The notes beneath the pieces were generated by a model. It ran no database searches. It was not told the DNA's origin and saw only the letters and a program-made list of their open reading frames with translations. A stretch of DNA of 64,000 bases from Arcuatula senhousia (lineage: Eukaryota > Mollusca > Bivalvia > Mytilida > Mytilidae), in assembly GCA_963971305.1 (NCBI GenBank), contig OZ020305.1:7907001-7971000 (forward strand), read 5' to 3'. Positions 1-15,000 of the stretch are shown one piece after another; the stretch's first letter is position 1, and each line of letters begins with the position of its first letter. A program made the translations under genes and the position numbers.

Positions 1-3000
1 AGAATACCTATGGCTAGCTGTGACTTTTCCACACATCCTTACTCATACAATGACTATGATAAAACTCCACCAGATTTTAACCAAACCAAATTCTCTCTAG
101 CCATGGAGGATATAAAGTATAAGGTAAGATCGGGCTTGCATTCAGAGTTATAATCCCCTTACTCATACAATGACTATGATAAAACTCCACCAGATTTTAA
201 CCAAACCAAATTCTCTCTAGCCATGGAGGATATAAAGTACAAGGTAAGATTTGACTTGCATTCAGAGTAATAACCCAGTGTAAGTCAGGTACCTATGGTT
301 GTTAACCTAGGAAGAGAAACATCCTGGGTAAGACCAAAACAAAATATATGTTTGTTTCCTGCTTCCTACTCTTGAAAATTAGGATAGGTAGTAAGGAAAA
401 TTATTTTTTTTTACAAAATTATTTTACATTGAGTCAATGGGGAAGCTATCTTTACTTTAACGGTGCTTGTTCCAAAATGTCAATAAAAATTTAAGGGTAG
501 GGTAAAAAAAATAGGATAGGTAGGGAAGCAGGAAACAGACATTTTTTTTTTTTTGGCCTAATGTGAAAATGCAAACCATACAAAACAGAGGCCACTTCAT
601 TCTGTTTCATTTCTGATAAAGGGGATAACAATACATGTATACTTATGGTACCTTAAAAGGCAATTAGGTTTGTGCCAAAAGATGGATTGAATGATGTAGA
701 ATAAATCAAGCACATGACACAACATTAATAAATACAGTCATTATAAGATTTGCTATGGAAAGCAACAAGTTGTTCTATTTTTATGTTTGATGCATGCACT
801 GAGAAAAACAATAAACCGATGTCCATGGTATCTAAGACGGAAATTAGGAGCATGCCAAAAGGATGTAGAATAAATCAAGCACATGACACAACATTCATGA
901 AAACAGTCGTTATAAAATTTGCTATGGAAAACAATAAGTCTTAAATTTACAAAAAAATGAAGCTGAAGTTGTTTTGGTTTAAATTTGCTTTTCTATGGCT
1001 CAGTGGATTAAATAATGTGTAATGCAAGTCTTTTATTTTTATTTCACCAAGTTGTACTTTAAACTGTTAGTATATCAAACTGTTACCTGATTAAAAAGTT
1101 TAACAAAAATGAAGATTCTAAAAAAAAGCGGCAAGAAGTTGGTGAATATGCTTTTCATTGTAGATACCATACTTAAAAAGAGCCAAAGAGTTGAGTAACA
1201 GGACTCTCTTGATATTTGGTAGTCCCTGGAGTGCCCCAGCCTGGATGAAAACTAATGGTAATATGACAGGAAAAGGGACCTTGAAGGGCCAACCAGGAGG
1301 ACCTTACTATAAGTCATGGGCTCAGTACTATATCAAGTGAGTTAATTTACTTAAAGGCTCATTTTAAAAACATAATCTGTTCAAGTCAATTTTTATGAAG
1401 CTTTCAAGTTATGCCATAATGAAACCTCAAAAGGTGCACACAAAGTTTAAACATACATGTAGTTGCTTGTTTGTCAAAATTTAGAATGAAGCAATTAAAA
1501 ATAGAGATGTGGAACAAAATGCACTTAAGACAATATAGCACATGATCAGAGAAATTTCTAAATCTGCAATAGTACAGCTAGCTTTAAATTGTTGATCATT
1601 TGTAAATATTCTTATTTAAAAGATACTTTTGGCATTAATGTTATTGATACTTGTTAAAGCTCGTCCACTTCTGGATACTAAGGGAGATAATTTTGAATAC
1701 AACCTCTGATATATTTTCTTTAGATGATGCAGAGGAACTAAACCTGTGGGAACTGACAACACATAATTAATGCACTGATTTTAGTATTGACATCTTACGT
1801 TCCAAACTTATTTTAAACCTTTGATATATTATTTAGATTTTTAGATGCCTATGCTGCAGAAGGACTAAACCTGTGGGGACTGACAACACAGAATGAACCC
1901 ACTGATGGTAATATAGACAACTTTACTTTCCAAGCTATGGGTTGGACCCCCGAGTCACAGAGGGACTTTATCAAACTGGACCTGGGCCCCGCCCTACACC
2001 AGGCAGGGTACAAGGATATAAAGCTGATGATATTAGATGACCAGAGACTACTGCTGCCCTACTGGGCTGATGTGGTGTGTATTGGCTGTAACACTTAAAC
2101 TTTTAGAGCTAGAGCTATGAAATTTAATCGTTAACAATTTCAGGAAGATATAAAGAAGTTTCAAATGACAATATACAAACACAATCTGTTTAAACTAAAG
2201 ATAACATCACCAAAAAAAAAGAACACACAAAAAAAACTAGAAATACACTCTTTAGACAATTATACTGCAATCAAAAATATAATTTATGTATGAACATAAG
2301 TGAACACATATGCTTCATAGGAACTACTTATTTATTCTTTTGAGAGAGCTACTATGTCAGATTTTTTTATACAGCCGGCAGGAGAAGAAACAAACAGCAA
2401 TCAGCTGTCAATTATTATTTTATACTTCTAAAGCAACTACTTTCTTTTTATTTTGTTCTTATGAGCAATAAGTATTAGTCAACTGACAAATTTTATTTTA
2501 AGTTATCCCTAACACCAGGCACTATATTTAACAATCAGTATCTGTTTACTGGCATATCTTTTGTCAGGTATTGAGTGACCCTGAAGCTGCCAAGTATGTA
2601 TCTGGTGTTGCTGTGCATTGGTATTTAGATCTCCTGGCACCTGTCACTTTATATTACAGATGGTGTCTGTTTACTGGCCTCTCTTATTTCAGGTATTGAG
2701 TGACCCTGAAGCTGCTAAGTATGTATCTGGTGTTGCTGTACATTGGTATTTAGATCTCCTGGCACCTGTCACTTTATATTACAGGTGGTGTCTGTTTACT
2801 GGCCTCTCTTATTTCAGGTATTGAGTGACCCTGAAGCTGCTAAGTATGTATCTGGTGTTGCTGTACATTGGTATTTAGATCTCCTGGCACCTGTCACTTT
2901 ATATTACAGGTGGTGTCTGTTTACTGGCCTATCTTATTTCAGGTATTGAGTGACCCTGAAGCTGCTAAGTATGTATCTGGTGTTGCTGTACATTGGTATT

Positions 3001-6000
3001 TAGATCTCCTGGCACCTGTCACTTTATATTACAGGTGGTGTCTGTTTACTTGCCTCTCTCATTTCAGGTATTGAGTGACCCTGGAGCAGCCAAGTATGTA
3101 TCTGGTGTTGCTGTACATTGGTATTTAGATCTCCTGGCACCTGTCACTTTATATTACAGGTGGTGTCTGTTTCTGGCCTATCTTATTTCAGGTATTGAGT
3201 GACCCTGAAGCTGCCAAGTATGTATCTGGTGTTGCTGTACATTGGTATTTAGATCTCCTGGCACCAGTCACTTTATATTACAGGTGGTGTCTGTTTACTG
3301 GCCTATCTTATTTCGGGTATTGAGTGACCCTGAAGCAGCCAAGTATGTATCTGGTGTTGCTGTACATTGGTATTTAGATCTCCTGGCACCAGTCACTTTA
3401 TATAATAGGTGGTGTCTGTTTACTGGCCTCTCTTATTTCAGGTATTGAGTGATCCTGAAGCTGCCAAGTATGTATCTGGTGTTGCTGTACATTGGTATTT
3501 AGATTTTCTGGCACCTGTCAAGTCTCTAGATCTAACACACAACAATCATCCAGACTTCTATATATTTGGATCAGAAGCCTGTGTAGAACATATACCACTA
3601 TTGCCTATACCAGTAGTATTACTGGGTGATTGGGAGAGAGCTCAAAGATATGCACATGATATAATACAGGTTTGTTTTTATATTAAAGTGTTAAACTTAG
3701 AGCAAAAAATCTAGTTTATACACTCCCACTTTAAACTCGTTTTGGTAACTGAATAAAACTGTCTGTTTGTTTGTCTGTTCGTATGTCCATCTTTTTTTAT
3801 ACCTCTCAAAACCAAATTCTTTGCCAATGCTTAAAGGTGAACTTGAATGAAAGAAGTACAACTAATTCTAAGATTAATGTGCTTTAAGTAATTTCACAGC
3901 CTCATTTCTCAATCAAGGGGGAGATAATTTGATTCTGATTTTTTACTGTACATAGCATATGCATTAACTTCTGTGGGTATATTCTGTGAGTACAGTTTTA
4001 TGGCTTGTTATTTCAGGGCATCACAAAAATTTCTATTGCAGTTTTTTTAGCAACTGTCTGTCACTGCCTTTTGATTTTTGACATGTAGCTTCCTCCTTCA
4101 GTCCATTATTCTGTAGTGATGAGCAATTTTAAGCCTGTTACTTATTCTTTTTTCTGTTAACCATTTATTGTAAGGACAGGCCACATAGGTCTTCCATGAA
4201 AGACCACTATGCTAGTTTTGGCAGTGATTTATGTATAGTTTTATTGGCTGCAAATATCGGATTGTGAAACTTGAAACATGATAAGTACCATTCCATGAAA
4301 GAATCAAGGAAATTGCATAGATAGGGTGGCACATGATAGAAAAAAATGAAAACTTTTGATATGGAATTTTATAAAACTATCCAAGATATATGAAAGGTCT
4401 GAATTGTTAGGCCTTTTTAAAATATGATCATTTCAAATTACACAGTAGTTTTTCCTTCCAAATGTATTGCTATAAAACCAGTCAAATATTATCTAGGTAA
4501 TTGACATATATTTAAAATGAGGAACTTGTCTGAATTTCGTTTAATATCAAAATTATTGCAGCTGAGCAAAAAAAAAGCTAAAATAAAAAACGGTTGATGT
4601 TCCACTCACTGTCTGATTCTGACTTATTTTGTTAGTTATAATAAGAAAAAATTTGTACACATAGAACCGCATAAATAAAATCACAAAAAACAAAAAAATT
4701 ATATGACATATTCAGTAACCATAAAATCTATGTTAAACCCCCTTTCAAACTTGTATAGGGCACATATCTGTATAATTTTCTCTATAATAGACGATAAAGA
4801 GATGTGGAATAAGTGTACACGACACAACCAACATTAAAGAAATGGCAATTTAAAAAAAATCAGTCTGTAATTCTGCCCATCTTTCTGCAAACACAAGAAC
4901 AGCTTCTTCTGCACTGCTACACTAGAGAATTGGATGAACTTCAAATGAAGGAAATATGCACCAATTACTAATTGCTAATGTGCCTGAAGGGATTATTGAC
5001 TCCCAGATATCTTCCAAGGGGGAGATAATTGGACTGATATTCTCCATACATAGATATTATAAAATGTCAAAATTATCAACAAGAGGGTTATTTTCTGTGA
5101 GCACACAGCTTGTGCTAAAAATCATAAATAATTATTTGCTCCAGTTTAATTGTTTATTCTCACACACCTTATTTAGCCTTTTATACTTCTTACACATGTA
5201 TATGTTCCTCTTCAATATGTTTTTGGGGAATCACTCTGTCTGTCTTTTTATCAATTCACAAACCGCCTGAGCATAACTTCTTTTAAACTTCTTAATAAAA
5301 TTTTACAGGAAGAAAGTACATCACATGAAGGTGGGCATGAAGAAATTTGTCATTTTGTGAAATCATATAGGGGAGATAATTTGACTAGATTTTTTTTCCA
5401 AACAAAGAACCTAAAATAAATTTATAACATATTTATTTCCTTCACAGGCATGCTTGCACACACCAGTTTTACAGTAGTTAAAGAAATAATTTTCTATTTA
5501 TACAATTTATTTTAAGGATTTAAACCATTGGGTGACGGGCTGGACTGATTGGAATTTAGCTTTAGACATGAAAGGTGGACCTAACTGGGTAAAGAACTAT
5601 GTGGATAGCCCTATTATCGTTAATGCTGCAGCTGATGAGTTCTATAAACAACCTATGTTCTATGCCATGGCACATTTTAGGTAATGGAGTTTTGTTATTC
5701 TTTCCTTGTGATAATTTACAGTACCCATTAAATCTACTTTAAAACTTTACAAGATTTTTCATTTTTAACATTTATAGCAATTGTTTTTTTTAATATGAAC
5801 TAGTTGTAACTTATCATGCTTATATATGCTTACAAATTATTTCTGTTTGTCAGTTTTCTTCTCAATTTGTCACAAATAAGAGTAAATGCATTTAAAGGTC
5901 TGGCCCTCGTTTTACTAAAAAGGTCATATGTCTTAAGTTTTGTCATACCTCTTCAATATTCTATATAAATTACGATTGATCGTAGGTCATAAGTTCTTTA

Positions 6001-9000
6001 GTAAAACAGGACCCTGATTCACACCAAATTTAAAAAAAGTGTTTTAATTCATTTTAATTTTAAACTTAAAAAGATAAAATAGGAAATGATGTTTTCTTTT
6101 TTCTTTCCTCTTTCTTTCATTCCTAACGTTAGTTGATTTAAAATTAAAATCTTCCATTAGAGTATCTATATCAGGGTTTTTTCCAGGATTTTGAGGGCTT
6201 TAGTCACTTTAGCGGTCGACCAAAATGTGTGACCTAATAATCCATAACCATGTTTGCTTCTAGCAGTCTGGTTGAAGCAAAAATACCAATACTTGAATTT
6301 CTATATGTGCATGTTATAGCTATGTATATTATAATTTCAGTACCATGGACAGGACACAGATTACAACAGTTATTATCATATTTAAACATTTGTTGAATTG
6401 ATTTTTTCCCCTTTTAATCATACTTAATCATAGACCTGAATATTAAATACAGATCTATGACTTAATGTACTGCAGATTCTTTGACGCTAATATTTTAGGC
6501 AAAACAAAATGATAACACCCCCACCACCCTTTTTTACAAATTAAGGGAAAATATGTATTTTTCATCCAGTTTAACATGCTCATTGGAAGCTAAACGCACA
6601 CATAAAGTCTCTCTTTTTCTCATTTTGAAGAAGCAGTTTTGTTTTTGTTTTACCATTTTCATAATGGTAATGATAAGTGACTGAATCCCTAAAAGGAGGA
6701 ATCAAAAACAGAACATCCTTCATGTCCTATAAAGGAGCTCTACAAATTTAGTTTAGTGTTAAGGTGGCTCGAGGTTATTAAAAACAAAACAAAACAATTT
6801 CTTAACTCCAAATCATTGGAACTCCACTACACCTCCGCTGAAATGGAGGTGCTCCTATCTAAGGAGGGTAATAAAAGGAAGAAAAAGGAGATCGTAAAAA
6901 TGTAAACAAAGTTCTTTTCATCTGATCTACTTTTAATGCATGAAAAAGGATGTTTTTGGATTACAGGATGTTCTTAATAAAATAGTTTCATGAAGGTAAA
7001 TGGCACGTCAAACGTTTCAATATTCAAAACAAAAATTGATTCAAAAGAAAATAATTTATATTCAATATTTAAACATATATATGCAATATTTTTCTATTTA
7101 TATTCAAAAATTAAAATATATGTTCAAAACTTACAAATATATAATTGAAAAACCAAAAAATATGTTCAAAACTAATAAATATATTATGCAACATTCTTCT
7201 ATTTATATATTCAAAAATTAAAGATATATGTTCAAAACTTACAAATATATATTCAAAACCTTACAAATTATATATTCAAAAACTTACAAATATATATTCA
7301 AAAACTTACAAATATATATTCAAAAACTTGTAGAAAATACATTCAAAACATGTTTAATAGATATATTCAATAATATTGCATTCTTGGTAATATTTGTAAT
7401 GACCTTGCAATTCAATGTAGCACATGCGTCCACCGTTGTGTGAAATAACACGCTTTTTCGTGGAAAAAAAATGAGGACTCCCTTCTTTTTATTGCTTTTT
7501 AGCTCACCTGGACCGAAGGTCCATGTGAGCTATTACCATCACTTGGCGTCCGTCGTCGTCGTCGTCGTCGTCGTCTGTCGTCGTCTGTCGTCGTCGTCTG
7601 TTAACAATTTTTAGCTCACCTGGACCGAAGGTCCATGTGAGCTATTACCATCACTTGGCGTCCGTCGTCGTCGTCTGTCGTCGTCGTCTGTCGTCGTCTG
7701 TCGTCGTCGTCTGTTAACAATTTTTCAAAAATCTTCTCCTCTGAAACTACCAAACAGAATTTAATGAAACTTGGTATGAATGATCCTTAGGGTGTCCTGC
7801 ACCAAACTTGTGTTTTGATTTTTAATCCGTTAAAAAACATGGCCGCCGTTACTAAAAATAGACTAGGGGGGTCAGACTACTGTTTTTGGCTTATAAATCA
7901 AAAAGTATAAGAGATAGAGGAAATCTGAGGCCACGCTACTGATTCAGCATCAAAAGCTCTACAAAAGTCTCCATTTGGTCAAAGTTGTCAGATGACCCCT
8001 TATAGGGGTTACGGCCCCTTAAAGGTGAAAAATAGCATTTTTTCATGTTTTTGGCCTACAGAATGAAAACTATTGCAGATCGAGATTAGCTGTTGCTTGC
8101 TTAAATGTTCAGCTCATTTAACTCTACAAAAGTCTCCATAGGGTCGAAGTTGTCAGATGACCCCTTAAAGGTGAAAAATAGCCATTTTTCATGTTTTTGG
8201 CCTACAGAATGAAAACTATTGCAGATAGAGATTAGCTGTTGCTTGCTTAAATGTTCAGCTCATTTAGCTCTACGAAAGTCTCCATAGGATCGAAGTTGTC
8301 AGATAACCCCTTATAGGGGTTACGGCCCCTGAAAAATGGCATTTTTTCATGTTTTTGGCCTACAGAATGAAAACTATTGCACATAGAGATTAGCTGCTGC
8401 TTGCTTAAATGTTCAGCTCATTGAGCTCTACAAAATTCTCCATAGGGTCGAAGTTGTCAGATGACCCCTTATAGGGGTTACGGTCCCTGAAAAATAGCGA
8501 TTTTTCATGTTTTTGTCCTACAGAATGAAAACTATTGCAGATAGAGATTAGCTGTTGCTTGCTTAAATGTTCAGCTCATTTAGCTCTACAAAATTTTCCT
8601 TAGAGTCGAAGTTGTCAGATGACTCCTTATAGGGGTTACGGCCCCTGAAAAATAGCAATTTTTCATGTTTTTGGCCTACAGAATGAAAACTATTGCAGAT
8701 AGAGATTAGCTGTTGCTTGCTTAAATGTTCAGCTCATTTAACTCTACAAAAGTCTCCATAGGGTCGAAGTTGTCAGATGACCCCTTATAGGGATTACAGC
8801 CCCTTAAAGGTGAAAAATAGCCATTTTTCATGTTTTTGGCCTACAGAATGAAAACTATTGCAGATAGAGATTAGCTGTTGCTTGCTTAAATGTTTAGCTC
8901 ATTTAGCTCTACGAAAGTCTCCATAGGATCGAAGTTGTCAGATAACCCCTTATAGGGGTTACGACCCCTGAAAAATGGCATTTTTTCATGTTTTTGGCCT

Positions 9001-12000
9001 ACAGAATGAAAACTTTTGCACATAGAGATTAGCTGTTGCTTGCTTAAATGTTCAGCTCATTGAGCTCTACAAAATTCTCCATAGGGTCGAAGTTGTCAGA
9101 TGACCCCTTATAGGGGTAACGGCCCCTGAAAAATAGCGATTTTTCATGTTTTTGTCCTACATAATGAAAACTATTGCAGATAGAGATTAGCTGTTGCTTG
9201 CTTAAATGTTCAGCTCATTTAGCTCTACAAAATTCTCCATAGAGTCGAAGTGGTCAGATGACTCCTTATAGGGGTTGTGGCCCCTGAAAAATAGCAATTT
9301 TTCAAGTTTTTGGCCTACAGAATGAAAACTATTGCAGATAGAGATTAGCTGTTGCTTGCTTAAATGTTCAGCTCATTTAACTCTACAAAAGTCTCCATAG
9401 GGTCGAAGTTGTCAGATGTCCCCTTATAGGGGTTACAGCCCCTTAAAGGTGAAAAATAGCCATTTTTCATGTTTTTGGCCTACAGAATGAAAACTATTGC
9501 AGATAAAGATTAGCTGTTGCTTGCTTAAATGTTTAGCTCATTTAGCTCTACGAAAGTCTCCATAGGATCGAAGTTGTCAGATAACCCCTTATAGGGGTTA
9601 CGACCCCTGAAAAATGGCATTTTTTCATGTTTTTGGCCTACAGAATGAAAACTATTGCACATAGAGATTAGCTGTTGCTTGCTTAAATGTTCAGCTCATT
9701 GAGCTCTACAAAATTCTCCATAGGGTCGAAGTTGTCAGATGACCCCTTATAGGGGTTATGGCCCCTCAAAAATAGCGATTTTTCATGTTTTTGTCCTACA
9801 GAATGAAAACTATTGCAGAAAGAGATTAGCTGTTGCTTGCTTAAATGTTCAGCTCATTTAGCTCTACAAAATTCTCCATAGAGTCGAAGTTGTCAGATGA
9901 CTCCTTATAGGGGTTACGGCCCCTGAAAAATAGCGATTTTTCATGTTTTTGTCCTACAGAATGAAAACTATTGCAGATAGAGATTAGCTGTTGCTTGCTT
10001 AAATGTTCAGCTCATTTAGCTTTACAAAATTCTCCATAGGGTTGAAGTTGTCAGATGACCCCTTATAGGGGTTACGGCCCCTGAAAAATAGCCATTTTTC
10101 ATGTTTTTGGCCTACAGAATGAAAACTATTGCAGATAGAGATTAGCTGTTGCTTGCTTAAATGTTCAGCTCATTTAGCTCTACAAAAGTCTTCATAGGGT
10201 CGAAGTTGTCAGATGACTCCTTATAGGGGTTATAGGTGAAAAATGGTGTTTTTGGCCTATAGAATGAAAACTATTGCAGGTAGAGAAAAGCTGTTGCTTG
10301 CTTAAATGTTCAGCTCATTTAGCTCTACAAAAGTATAGGGTCAACATCAAGACCAGGTGAGCGATTCAGGCTCCTGGGAGCCTCTTGTTCAAAAATCTTC
10401 TCCTCTGAAACTACCAAACAGAATTTAATGAAACTTGGTATGAATGATCCTTAGGGTGTCCTGCACCAAACTTGTGTTTTGATTTTTGATCCGTTAAAAA
10501 ACATGGCCGCCGTTACTAAAAATAGACTAGGGGGGTCAGACTACTGTTTTTGGCTTATAAATCAAAAAGTATAAGAGATAGAGGAAATCTGAGGCCACGC
10601 TACTGATTCAGAATCAAAAGCTCTACAAAAGTCTCCATTTGGTCAAAGTTGTCAGATGACCCCTTATAGGGGTTACGGCCCCTTGAAGGTGAAAAATAGC
10701 ATTTTTCATGTTTTTGGCCTACAGAATGAAAACTATTGCAGATAGAGATTAGCTGTTGCTTGCTTAAATGTTCAGCTCATTTAACTCTACAAAAGTCTCC
10801 ATAGGGTCGAAGTTGTCAGATGACCCCTTATAGGGGTTACGGCCCCTTAAAGGTGAAAAATAGCCATTTTTCATGTTTTTGGCCTACAGAATGAAAAGTA
10901 TTGCAGATAGAGATTAGCTGTTGCTTGCTTAAATGTTTAGCTCATTTAGCTCTACAAAAGTCTCCATAGGGTTGAAGTTGTCAGACAACCCCTTATAGGG
11001 GTTACAGCCCCTGAAAAATAGCGATTTTTCATGTTTTTGGCCTACAGAATGAAAACTATTGCAGATAGAGATTAGCTGTTGCTTGCTTAAATGTTCAGCT
11101 CATTTAGCTTTACAAAATTCTCCATAGGGTCGAAGTTGTCAGATGACCCCTTATATGGATTACGGCCCCTGAAAAATAGCGGTTTTTCATGTTTTTGTCC
11201 TACAAAATGAAAACTATTGCAGATAGAGATTAGCTGTTGCTTGCTTAAATGTTCAGCTCATTTAGCTCTACAAAATTCTCCATAGGGTCGAAGTTGTCAG
11301 ATGACCCCTTATAGGGGTTACGGCCCCTGAAAAATAAAGATTTTTCATGTTTTTGGCCTACAGAATGAAAACTATTGCAGATAGAAGATTAGCTGTTGCT
11401 TGCTTAAATGTTCAGCTCATTTAGCTCTACGAAAGTCTCCATAGGGTCGAAGTTGTCAGATAACCCCTTATAGGGGTTATGGCCCCTGAAAAATAGCATT
11501 TTTTCATGTTTTTGGCCTACAGAATGAAAACTGTTGCACATAGAGATTAGCTGTTGCTTGCTTAAATGTTCAGCTCATTTAGCTCTACAAAATTTTCCAT
11601 AGGGTCGAAGTTGTCAGATGACCCCTTATAGGGGTTACGGCCCCTGAAAAATAAAGATTTTTCATGTTTTTGGCCTACAGAATGAAAACTATTGCAGATA
11701 GAAGATTAGCTGTTGCTTGCTTAAATGTTCAGCTCATTTAGCTCTACGAAAGTCTCCATAGGGTCAAAGTTGTCAGATAACCCCTTATAGGGGTTATGGC
11801 CCCTGAAAAATAGCGTTTTTTCATGTTTTTGGCCTACAGAATGAAAACTGTTGCACATAGAGATTAGCTGTTGCTTGCTTAAATGTTCAGCTCATTTAGC
11901 TCTACAAAAGTCTCCATAGGGTCCAAGTTGTCAGATGACTCCTTATAGGGGTTATGGCCCCTTATAGGTGACAAATGGTGTTTTTGGCCTATAGAATGAA

Positions 12001-15000
12001 AACTATTGCAGGTAGAGAAAAGCTGTTGCTTGCTTAAATGTTCAGCTCATTTAGCTCTACAAAATTATAGGGTCAACATCAAGACCAGGTGAGCGATTCA
12101 GGCTCCTGGGAGCCTCTTGTATAAAGTAAGAACCACGAGAAACGATCCAAGCACCACGGGGCATGTGGACCCTGTGGATGCTCCAATTGTCTTGAAATTT
12201 TTTACCTCCCTCTTCCATAGTGGTCCGGGTAATAACACAAAACACAACACAATTGTGAGACATAATGGGTATATTGAGGTAATTACTTCCTGCAACAAAC
12301 AGCCAGACACTTATAAAGTCAATCAATAACAAATAACAATGGGGTGTCCTTCCGTCCATTCGCGGATAAGAAATAAGTAAATGTACTACGTACCCTAAGG
12401 TGTGACGGACACGCTGACAGTGATGATACTAAACCAAGCATTAAGTGTTTAAAGTGTTGTGTTTGATTTAAAATCAATAAACTTGATTTTTTTAAAAATC
12501 AGTCGATAGATACGTTTAAGCTCTTCTCAAGAGAATTCCACTACAATCTGTTATTTTTAGACAGAGCATTATGCAGTCGATTTTCGCGTTTTTTTATTGA
12601 ACTTATAGGTTCAACTATACACCAACGATATAAATCTGCACCTTATGTCATGTATCAATACACAAGTTGATGCATAACTAAGCTTTCTTGAACTTTTAAC
12701 TTTATCTACGTATATATCTGTTGCTCAGTTCAATCTGTATAACATTTATTAAAGGTAATAACAAAATTACCGAACTTGGAGAATCAATCTCAAATGTCCA
12801 TAAGACGACAAAAAACAAGGAATACGTACCAGAAAAATTAAGATCGCAATGGTCCTGACTTGGTACATTAATACATTGAAACAATTAAAATAGACGATTA
12901 ATGTTTTTTAAATGATTTTGTGGTAGGAGAATTGTCTGACCAATTTACCCTGTCTAGACAATAAAAAAAACCCACAAAAATCGACTACATAATGCTCTGT
13001 CTAAAAATAACGGGACGTAGAGGAACTCTTTTGAGAACAGCACGCTACTATCGACTGATTCAAAAAAGTATATCGATTTTAAATCCAACACAATACTTTA
13101 AACACTTAATGCTTGGTTAAGTATCATCACACAGAAACCGATTGTCAGTGTGTCCGTCACACCTTAGGGTACGTAGTACATTTAGTTATTTCTTATCCTC
13201 GAATGGACGGAAGGACACCCCAATCACTTAATTGTTATTGATTGACTTTATAAGTGTCTGGCTGTTTATTGCAGGAAGTAATTACCTCAATATACCCATT
13301 ATGTCTCACAATTGTGTTGTGTTTTGTGTTACTACACGGACCACTATGGAAGAGGGACGGGTACAAAATTTCAAGACAATTGGAGCATCCCCGGGGTCCA
13401 CATGCCCCGTGGTGCTTGGATCGTTTCTCGTGGTTCTAACTTTATAAAAGCAATAAAAAGAAGGGAGTCCTCATTTTTTTTCTCCACGAAAAAGCGTGTT
13501 ATTTCACACAACGGTGGACGCATGTGCTACACTGAATTGCAAGGTCATTACAAATATTACCCAGAATGCAATATTATTGAATATATCTATTAATAATTAC
13601 ATTCTATTTTATAACGGCAATTTCGATTGGTTAATAATGCAGTTTTATTTCTCGATAAAACTCACTAGCACGTGCCACCTTAACAACGATTTGCGCGGAG
13701 TAATTTCTAAAAAGAAAAACCATGCATTTCGTGCAATTTTCTGTGCAAACATTTGATATATTTTATCGGAATGTAATTATATACATTGAATGCAATATTT
13801 TTGAGTTTTATTGGTGTGTAAAAGCGTGGACCTTTGCACACATTTTCAACATGAAGCGCTACCGCGCTTCATTAAAAATGTGCTTAGGTCCACGCTTTTA
13901 CACACCAATAAAACTCAAAAATATTGCATTCAATGTATAAAACATGTTTTGAATGTATTTTCTACAAGTTTTTATACGACCGCAAAATTTTTGCGATCGT
14001 ATTATGTTATGGCGATGTCGTTGTCGGCGTTGTCGTCGTTGTCGTCGTCGTTGTCGTCTGTAGACACTTTGGTTTCCGTGTGATAACTTTAGTTGTAGAT
14101 AACCAATCGCTATAAAATTTTGATATGATGTTTATTACCACTAAAGGAAGGTTGGTATTGCATTTGGGGTTTCTGGCCCCTACCGATTAAGAAAAAAGGG
14201 CCAAAAGGGGCAAAAATGTGTATATTGACAAAACGTCTGTAGAATGTTTAATTTTCATCCAATTTTGATCATTCTTTTTTTATTGTATTCCTCAATAAAT
14301 TCTGTCAACAAAATGTATCAACGGCTTTGATGTATCTTGTACCGTTACATTGCTACTGGGGGTCAAAAAGGGGCCACACCCCAAAAATTGACTTTTTTAT
14401 TTGTGGTCCGATTTTCAAAATCTTTTTTTCATTGGAATCCTTGTGAAAATCCCTGCCTGCATTTTTCAATCAGATTTGCAATATCTCTTACCGTTTCTGA
14501 GAATTTAGGGGTCAAAGGGGCCAAAAATGCTGTTTTTAAAAGGTTGTCATTTAAACCAAAATTTAAGTTGTAGTGGGCCTGCCAATTTTTATGAAGTTTT
14601 AATATGATGATTATATCCACTAAAGGAATGTTGGTTTTGTATTTGGGGTTTGTGGCCCCTTCTGTTTTAGAAAAAAAGGCCAAAAAGGGCTAAAACGGGT
14701 GTATTGACAAACCTGTTGTAGAATGTTTATCATACATTCGATTTTGAAAATTCTTTTTTATTGAATTCAACATTAAATTCTATCTACCTAATGTGTCAAT
14801 GATTTTGATATGTATTTCACCATTACATTGCTACAGGGGGGCTAAAGACAGGCCACACCCTTAAAATCAACTTTTTTATTTGTGGTCCGATTTTCAAAAT
14901 CTTTTTTTTCATTGGATTCCTTGTGAATATTTCTGCCTTATTCTTTAATCGGCTTTGCAATATTTTACTGGTTTTGAGAAATTAGGGGTCAAAGGGCCAA

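Noticed and set aside
2618..3448. A series of 68-codon overlapping frames, looking like a repeated small protein family
   Set aside because: They are the tandem GBA exon-boundary units read through; period and splice signals explain them.
7000..7443. Tyr/Lys/Ile-rich frames
   Set aside because: Translation of the ATTCAAAAACTTACAAAT repeats in the foldback arm.
8041..12060. Regular direct repeats that could suggest a CRISPR-like array
   Set aside because: Units are about 158 bp, contiguous and without short spacers, and belong to a bounded mobile element in a eukaryotic intron.
12057..13593. Several 60-100-codon frames on both strands
   Set aside because: They lie in the inverted arms of the foldback element and mirror one another; there is no transposase-like motif.
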